NCBI GenBank assembly: GCA_004525885.1 | Contig: SPBV01000032.1 | Coordinates: 1 to 11,443 of the forward strand | DNA: 11,443 nucleotides | Direction of reading: 5' to 3' | Source: Nitrosomonadales bacterium | Lineage (GTDB): Bacteria; Pseudomonadota; Gammaproteobacteria; Burkholderiales; Nitrosomonadaceae | Part shown: positions 7,332 to 11,443 of the stretch, piece after piece | Layout of the letters: each line of letters begins with the position of its first letter | Position numbering within the stretch: position 1 is the stretch's first letter | Translations under genes and position numbers: made by a program | The notes under the pieces: model-generated | The model's input: the letters and a program-made list of their open reading frames with translations, nothing else | The model's database searches: none | What the model was told of the DNA's origin: nothing

Positions 7332-8386
7332 TGAAAAATCACTTTGGACTCGATAATGTATTAATCCGTTTTTACAACATCCCCTCATCTGCCAGTTGGC
7401 CCATAGTAATAATTGCCCTTATCTTCCTTGCCAGTTGTAGCAATACTATGAAGATTGATACTTTGCTAGATACCCATCCTTCCGCAGAATTGAATAAAAA
7501 GAATAAAGCTGGCGGTTATTACCTTGATGATGGCCCTGGTGATAATCCACCGCCCAATCTTGTTTCCATTCCAGATGCTATTCCCAGAATTGAGCCTTTC
7601 CGTAAATCCAATATGCAACCCTACGTAGTGCTTGGTAAGACCTACACGCCAATGACCACACTAGGTTCATACAAGGAACGTGGTATTGCCTCGTGGTATG
7701 GACGTCGCTATCACGGGAAGAAAACTGCCTCAGGAGAAATCTATGATATGTACGACATGACTGCTGCTCACACTACTCTGCCTTTACCTAGCTATGCACG
7801 GGTTACCAATATTAAAAATAAGAAGTCTATAGTAGTACGTATCAACGATCGCGGTCCGTTCCTTTCCAACCGTTTGATCGACCTTTCTTATACAGCTGCT
7901 TACAAGCTTGATGTACTTAGTGGCGGCAGTGCTTTGGTAGAAGTAGAAAGCATCCTTCCAGGAAATTCAATTGAGCAAATAACAGCATGGCGTTCTACCC
8001 CTAAGTTAATCGCCATGAAAGAAAGAACAGGGGTCTCGCCTATAACAGAAAAAGAAAATAAAAAAGATGCTCCTGATTTGCTGGAAACTAGCCCTACTCT
8101 CAAATCTGAAGACGGATCTGTTCCTGCTTCTACTATTACTACTATGCCTAACACAAACAGAATCTATCTGCAGTTAGCTGCATTTAGTGCCTACAACAAT
8201 GCAGGCACCTTCCTCGCGCGTATGCAAACCGAGCTTCCTGATTTTGTCAATACTCTTGGCATCACTGCAAAAGATGGTTTGTTCAAAGTACACACCGGCC
8301 CGTATTCAAATCAAATACTGGCAAGACAAGCTGCAAACAAAATCTCTCGGAGCCTTTCTATCAAGCCAATATTTATAGTGTTGTAA
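7331..8386 (+). CDS. rlpA: RlpA-like septal-ring lipoprotein, lytic transglycosylase with SPOR domain
   Basis: RlpA proteins are outer-membrane lipoproteins; P. aeruginosa RlpA is a lytic transglycosylase acting on glycan lacking stem peptides, and its SPOR domain targets such glycan at the septum. The product is 351 residues. The signal peptide is unusually long in its N-region, with the hydrophobic core at about 24-34 and a lipobox Leu33-Ala-Ser-Cys36. Ser at +2 does not suggest inner-membrane retention. A double-psi beta-barrel follows (about 117-207: GIASWYGRRYHGKKTASGE to VRINDRGPF). Glu136, His147 and Asp173 fall at the positions I recall as catalytic in this family. A Lys/Ser/Thr/Pro-rich linker (about 222-275) leads to a SPOR domain (about 277-351). 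The start overlaps the rodA stop by one base, with a weak Shine-Dalgarno. It appears to close the operon; no clear terminator follows. Confidence 0.93.
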   Translation: MKNHFGLDNVLIRFYNIPSSASWPIVIIALIFLASCSNTMKIDTLLDTHPSAELNKKNKAGGYYLDDGPGDNPPPNLVSIPDAIPRIEPFRKSNMQPYVVLGKTYTPMTTLGSYKERGIASWYGRRYHGKKTASGEIYDMYDMTAAHTTLPLPSYARVTNIKNKKSIVVRINDRGPFLSNRLIDLSYTAAYKLDVLSGGSALVEVESILPGNSIEQITAWRSTPKLIAMKERTGVSPITEKENKKDAPDLLETSPTLKSEDGSVPASTITTMPNTNRIYLQLAAFSAYNNAGTFLARMQTELPDFVNTLGITAKDGLFKVHTGPYSNQILARQAANKISRSLSIKPIFIVL

Positions 8387-8483
8387 ATTACAATACAGAG
8401 TATAAAAGATACGTATGTTTTACAGCTGCGCTAGGTTAACTACAGATTAGTTCAATGCCGCTGATAGCAAATTGCTCAGTCAC

Positions 8484-8516
8484 TTGATAAAATCAATCTT
8501 TTTCATTTGATTAATC
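8484..8516. promoter_or_regulatory. Two short palindromes upstream of the aminotransferase, possible operator
   Basis: TTGAT-AAA-ATCAA (8484-8496) is a perfect inverted repeat, and GATTAATC (8509-8516) is self-complementary; they are 12 bases apart and share the GAT/ATC half-site. They overlap the proposed extended -10 element and its downstream side, where a repressor or a LysR-type regulator might bind. In such A+T-rich DNA short palindromes also arise by chance. Confidence 0.22.
8485..8493 (+). promoter_or_regulatory. Possible extended -10 promoter element before the aminotransferase gene
   Basis: TGATAAAAT reads as an extended -10 (TG, one base, TAAAAT with 5 of 6 matches). No good -35 lies 16-18 bases upstream, as allowed for extended -10 promoters. 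Transcription would start near 8500, giving a leader of about 45 bases. The gap from rlpA is 158 bases, so an own promoter is plausible. Confidence 0.33.
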
Positions 8517-8544
8517 TGGCATACCTCTACATTCAGGATCATTT

Positions 8545-9780
8545 ATGACTTCTACAGACTTTTACCCCACTAAGAAAATTAGCACATTTTATCCGCCACA
8601 ACGCACCTTGATGGGTCCGGGTCCATCAGATACTCATCCGCGAGTATTATCTGCCATGGCACGCCCAACCCTAGGGCATCTTGATCCAGTTTTTACCAGC
8701 ATGATGGAAGAATTGAAAAGCTTGCTACGTTATTCTTTCCAAACCGCTAATTTAATGACCTTTCCGGTATCTGGACCCGGCTCAGTAGGAATGGAAATGT
8801 GTTTTGTCAACATGGTCAACCCCGGTGACAAGGTGATTGTATGTCGTAACGGTGTATTCGGGTCACGTATGATCGAAAACGTACAGCGCTGTGGTGGTGT
8901 GGCAGTCGTGGTAGATAACAAGTGGGGAGAGCCTGTTGACCCACAGAAAGTGGAAGATGCATTGAAACAAAATTCTGATACGAAAATCGTTGCTTTTGTT
9001 CATGCTGAGACATCTACCGGCGCCCTATCAGATGCAAAGACAATATGCGAAGTTGCCCACCGTTATGGTTGTCTTACCATTGTAGATACAGTTACTTCGT
9101 TAGGTGGCTCACCACTGCAAGTAGATGAATGGAAAATAGATGCGATTTACTCAGGCAGTCAAAAGTGTCTGTCATGTCCACCAGGTCTATCTCCTGTCAG
9201 TTTCTCTGATCGTGTAATTGAGCTAGTTAAAAGCCGCAAGGTGAAAGTACAGAGTTGGTTTATGGATTTAAACTTAGTACTAGGTTATTGGGGCGAAACT
9301 CGAACTTATCACCACACTGCGCCAACTAATGCACTCTATGGGTTGCATGAGGCTCTAGTTATGCTTTATGAAGAAGGACTAGAACATTCTTGGGCTCGTC
9401 ATCAGCGTAATCACAAGGCATTAAAGGCGGGACTAGAAACCCTTGGTACTAAGTATTTAGTTGATGAAAAATACCGCTTACCACAATTGAACTCCGTATA
9501 TATACCAGATGGCGTGGATGAAAAAGAGGTGCGCCGCAGGCTACTTGCTGAATACAATCTTGAAATTGGTGCAGGGCTAGGTGATTTTGCTGGAAAGATC
9601 TGGCGATTTGGCTTAATGGGCTATTCAAGTAAAATAGAAAACGTGATGCTATGCTTGAATGCGTTAGAAACAGTTTTCTCGAATATGGGCAAGAAAATTG
9701 ATATTGGTGCGGCGCAGGCTGCGGCACATAGAGTTTATGAGGCTAGTCCACTGAATGCTGTGCCAGTAAAAATAACCTGA
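8545..9780 (+). CDS. Class V PLP aminotransferase, alanine/serine--glyoxylate type
   Basis: This enzyme is expected to transfer an amino group from alanine or serine to glyoxylate, giving glycine and pyruvate or hydroxypyruvate. The product is 411 residues. Fold-type I features are visible: N-terminal MGPGPS (23-28), phosphate-site loop SGPGSVGMEM (76-85), HAETSTG (153-159), Asp181 in IVDTVTSLGG for the pyridine nitrogen, PLP Lys207 in SGSQKCLSCPPG, TYHHTAP (254-260) and Arg354 in WRFGLMG for the substrate carboxylate. Throughout it resembles human AGXT (Lys209, Asp183, Arg360) more than the methylotroph SgaA. The donor (Ala or Ser) cannot be read from sequence. AGGA lies 6 bases before the ATG. 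The gene stands alone: 158 bases after rlpA, convergent with metF. In an autotroph it could salvage glycolate made by RuBisCO oxygenation; that is inference. Confidence 0.9.
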   Translation: MTSTDFYPTKKISTFYPPQRTLMGPGPSDTHPRVLSAMARPTLGHLDPVFTSMMEELKSLLRYSFQTANLMTFPVSGPGSVGMEMCFVNMVNPGDKVIVCRNGVFGSRMIENVQRCGGVAVVVDNKWGEPVDPQKVEDALKQNSDTKIVAFVHAETSTGALSDAKTICEVAHRYGCLTIVDTVTSLGGSPLQVDEWKIDAIYSGSQKCLSCPPGLSPVSFSDRVIELVKSRKVKVQSWFMDLNLVLGYWGETRTYHHTAPTNALYGLHEALVMLYEEGLEHSWARHQRNHKALKAGLETLGTKYLVDEKYRLPQLNSVYIPDGVDEKEVRRRLLAEYNLEIGAGLGDFAGKIWRFGLMGYSSKIENVMLCLNALETVFSNMGKKIDIGAAQAAAHRVYEASPLNAVPVKIT

Positions 9781-9803
9781 ACTTAGACTGATTCGTTACC
9801 TGA

Positions 9804-9844
9804 TTTATTGGGCGGGATAATTTATAATCATCCCACCCAATAAA
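9804..9844. terminator. Stem-loop between convergent genes, probable bidirectional terminator
   Basis: TTTATTGGGCGGGAT (9804-9818) pairs with ATCCCACCCAATAAA (9830-9844) around an 11-base loop, with a single C/A mismatch inside the 15-bp stem. It lies 23 bases after the aminotransferase stop and 48 bases after the metF stop on the other strand, the right place to end both transcripts. There is no separate downstream U-run on either strand, so a typical intrinsic terminator is not certain. Confidence 0.6.
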
Positions 9845-9892
9845 TATGTATAACTCAGATAAGTTTGAAACTGAACTATTACCAAATATTAT

Positions 9893-10756
9893 TTACTGGG
9901 GCTGTATTTGAAATCCCAGTCTTTGCCAAATGGTAGTTGTCAGATTTGGCGAATTCATCGTATAAAAATGTAATCCCGGTGCGCCAGCATCAAGTAACTG
10001 ACTGCATAGATCAGTTACAACATCTAGCCCATATGCTCGAATTGATGCGCTATCATCGCCAAACCCTTCCATTTTCTTTTTAAGCCAGCGTGGGATTTCT
10101 GCGCCACATGTATCTGAAAATCGTGCTAATTGGGCAAATTTATTGATTGGCATAATGCCGGGCACAATAGGGATTTTTATGTTCGCGGCTTCACATGCAT
10201 CTACAAATCTAAAATATGCATCTGCATTGTAAAAATATTGGGTAATGGCAGAGTCAGCCCCTGCTTCCACTTTACGCTTGAAATTTTGCAGATCGCTCTG
10301 AGCAGAACTTGCTTGGGGGTGATATTCTGGATAGGCGGCTACTTCAATATGGAAAACATCACCGAATTCTTTGCGGATAAATGCTACTAATTCTGTAGCA
10401 TAACGAAACTCTCCTGGCTGAGCCATCCCTGAAGGGAGATCACCACGCAATGCAACTACATAACGGATGCCATTATCTAAATACCTCTGGAGCAGATAAC
10501 GAATGTTTGCACTGGTTGAGCCAATACAAGAAAGATGAGGGGCCGCTTCAGTATATCCCTCAGCTTGAATTTCCAGAACTGTTTCAAACGTACGGTCTTG
10601 CGTAGAGCCACCTGCACCGAAAGTCACAGAAAAAAACTTTGGCTTGAGTTGAACTAATTTTTGACGCGTAGCACGTAATCTCTCAACGCCTTCTGGCGTT
10701 TGTGGTGGGAAAAACTCAAAACTAAAAGCGCGCATGAGTTGTTTTTGCGATTCCAT
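9893..10756 (-). CDS. metF: 5,10-methylenetetrahydrofolate reductase
   Basis: MetF is an FAD-dependent cytoplasmic enzyme that reduces 5,10-methylene-THF to 5-methyl-THF, the methyl donor for methionine synthase. The product is 287 residues (E. coli 296), a single TIM barrel without the regulatory domain of eukaryotic MTHFR. Landmarks: FEFFPP with catalytic Glu14 (E. coli Glu28), KPKFFSVTFGAGG (38-50), AAPHLSCIGS (71-80), ALRGDLP with Asp106 (E. coli Asp120), AAYPEYHP (140-147), ITQYFYN (171-177), IVPGIMPI (197-204) and C-terminal LHFYTMN (262-268). ATG 10756 is taken as the start; Met8 is possible and would leave only six residues before the FEFFPP Glu. The Shine-Dalgarno is weak (GGATAG). 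It is transcribed after ahcY with 92 bases between. No damage seen. Confidence 0.97.
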   Translation of the reverse strand: MESQKQLMRAFSFEFFPPQTPEGVERLRATRQKLVQLKPKFFSVTFGAGGSTQDRTFETVLEIQAEGYTEAAPHLSCIGSTSANIRYLLQRYLDNGIRYVVALRGDLPSGMAQPGEFRYATELVAFIRKEFGDVFHIEVAAYPEYHPQASSAQSDLQNFKRKVEAGADSAITQYFYNADAYFRFVDACEAANIKIPIVPGIMPINKFAQLARFSDTCGAEIPRWLKKKMEGFGDDSASIRAYGLDVVTDLCSQLLDAGAPGLHFYTMNSPNLTTTIWQRLGFQIQPQ

Positions 10757-10784
10757 TTTTGCTATCCATGAATATGCAAAATAC

Positions 10785-10823
10785 GAGGAAAGCAGACTCC
10801 AATGGTATCTTTCCTGCTTCCTC
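10785..10823 (-). other. Stem-loop between ahcY and metF
   Basis: In the ahcY-to-metF transcript, GAGGAAGCAG (10823-10814) can pair with CTGCTTTCCTC (10795-10785), ten base pairs with one bulged U around an 18-base loop. On its 3' side the strand continues GTATTTTGC, not a good U-tract. It could be a weak terminator, a processing site, or a structure that sets metF expression relative to ahcY; which, if any, is not readable here. Confidence 0.4.
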
Positions 10824-10848
10824 TCTCCGTACTCTAACTGCTAAAGCA

Positions 10849-11443
10849 TCAATACCGATACATCTCCGGCTTGAATGGCCCATTTTTATCCATATTAAGG
10901 TATTTAGCTTGCTCGTCGGTTAATTCAGTGAGATTAACGCCTAGTTTCTTAATGTGTAAGCGCGCAACTTTTTCATCCAGGTGTTTTGGTAGCACGTAAA
11001 CGTTCTTTTGGTAATTCTCCCCATTTTTCCATAGCTCTATTTGAGCTAACACTTGATTGGAAAATGAACTGGACATCACAAACGAGGGATGACCTGTAGC
11101 ACAACCTAGATTTACTAAACGCCCTTGTGCTAAGACAATGATTCGGCGGCCTGTTGGAAAAATTACATGGTCGACCTGTGGTTTAATATTCTCCCACTGA
11201 TATTTTTGAATGGAAGCAATATCAATCTCTGAATCAAAGTGGCCAATATTACAAACGATGGCCTGATCCTTCATTTTCAGCATGTGATCATGAGTAATGA
11301 CACGCAAATTACCAGTAGCTGTAACAAAAATATCAGCCTGATCACAGGCCTGATCCATGGTAACAACACGATAACCCTCCATCGCCGCTTGAAGTGCGCA
11401 AATTGGGTCTATCTCAGTGACCCATACTGTTGCCCCCAGCCCA
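10849..11443 (-). CDS. ahcY: Adenosylhomocysteinase, C-terminal part; 5' end outside window
   Basis: AhcY hydrolyses S-adenosylhomocysteine to adenosine and homocysteine using bound NAD, relieving product inhibition of methyltransferases and returning homocysteine to methionine synthesis. The frame stays open to the right edge: 197 codons are visible of about 430-480 in the family, so the start is beyond the window and the internal Met at 11382 is not it. The visible part begins in the Rossmann NAD domain: GLGATVWVTEIDP, whose Glu binds the NAD ribose, followed by ALQAAMEGY. Then come NIGHFDSEI, the substrate/NAD loop, LVNLGCATGHPSFVMS, and the C-terminal GPFKPEMYRY, whose Lys and Tyr reach the NAD of the neighbouring subunit. 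All recognisable key residues are intact. The neighbouring metF shares the methyl-cycle role. Confidence 0.97.
   Translation of the reverse strand, partial: GLGATVWVTEIDPICALQAAMEGYRVVTMDQACDQADIFVTATGNLRVITHDHMLKMKDQAIVCNIGHFDSEIDIASIQKYQWENIKPQVDHVIFPTGRRIIVLAQGRLVNLGCATGHPSFVMSSSFSNQVLAQIELWKNGENYQKNVYVLPKHLDEKVARLHIKKLGVNLTELTDEQAKYLNMDKNGPFKPEMYRY

Noticed and set aside
8381..8393. Perfect inverted repeat TTGTAA-A-TTACAA at the end of rlpA as a terminator
   Set aside because: A one-base loop cannot fold as an RNA hairpin of that length, it is A+U only apart from one pair, and it includes the rlpA stop codon.
9449..9727. Open frame of 92 codons on the minus strand inside the aminotransferase gene
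   Set aside because: Antisense to a well-supported gene, with no recognisable domain.
1..11443. A hidden novel system: mobile element, CRISPR array, defence genes, phage remnant, tRNA or rRNA
   Set aside because: Nearly all bases are in recognisable housekeeping genes, gaps are at most about 160 bases, and no transposase, integrase, spaced repeat array, tRNA-like fold or terminal inverted repeat was seen.

Overview
The window is an A+T-leaning stretch of an ordinary bacterial chromosome, densely packed with housekeeping genes. The protein sequences and gene order point to a betaproteobacterium: a gatC-gatA unit diverging from mreB-mreC-mreD-mrdA-rodA-rlpA is a layout I know from that class. 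The low G+C and the gene mix would fit the Nitrosomonadales (for example a Nitrosomonas relative), but the genus is a guess.

Layout: (1) Positions 1-1649, minus strand: gatC, then gatA running off the left edge. These are two subunits of the Glu-tRNA(Gln)/Asp-tRNA(Asn) amidotransferase, and gatB probably follows outside the window. (2) Positions 1650-1807: a divergent control region with a 13-bp direct repeat and an 11-bp tandem repeat. (3) Positions 1808-8386, plus strand: the cell-elongation operon mreB, mreC, mreD, mrdA (PBP2), rodA, rlpA. From mreC onward each gene overlaps the next by 1-14 bases, so they are probably co-transcribed and translationally coupled. (4) Positions 8545-9780, plus strand: a stand-alone class V PLP aminotransferase of the alanine/serine-glyoxylate type. 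(5) Positions 9781-9892: a convergent gap with an imperfect 15-bp stem-loop. (6) Positions 9893-11443, minus strand: metF, preceded in transcription by ahcY, which runs off the right edge.

How the genes work together: MreB filaments, MreC/MreD, the transpeptidase PBP2 and the SEDS glycosyltransferase RodA form the elongasome that makes side-wall peptidoglycan in rods. RlpA is an outer-membrane lipoprotein that cuts denuded glycan strands, usually at the septum. MetF makes 5-methyl-THF for methionine synthesis and AhcY recycles the S-adenosylhomocysteine left by methyl transfer, so these two are halves of the activated methyl cycle. The aminotransferase would make glycine from glyoxylate, which can feed one-carbon units to folate; that link to its neighbours is inference.

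I found no mobile element, CRISPR array, tRNA or rRNA gene, toxin-antitoxin pair, phage gene or defence gene, and no sign of a new multi-gene system. The points worth a second look are small: repeats in the gatC-mreB divergent region, two stem-loops, and start-codon questions. All intergenic gaps are below 300 bases.
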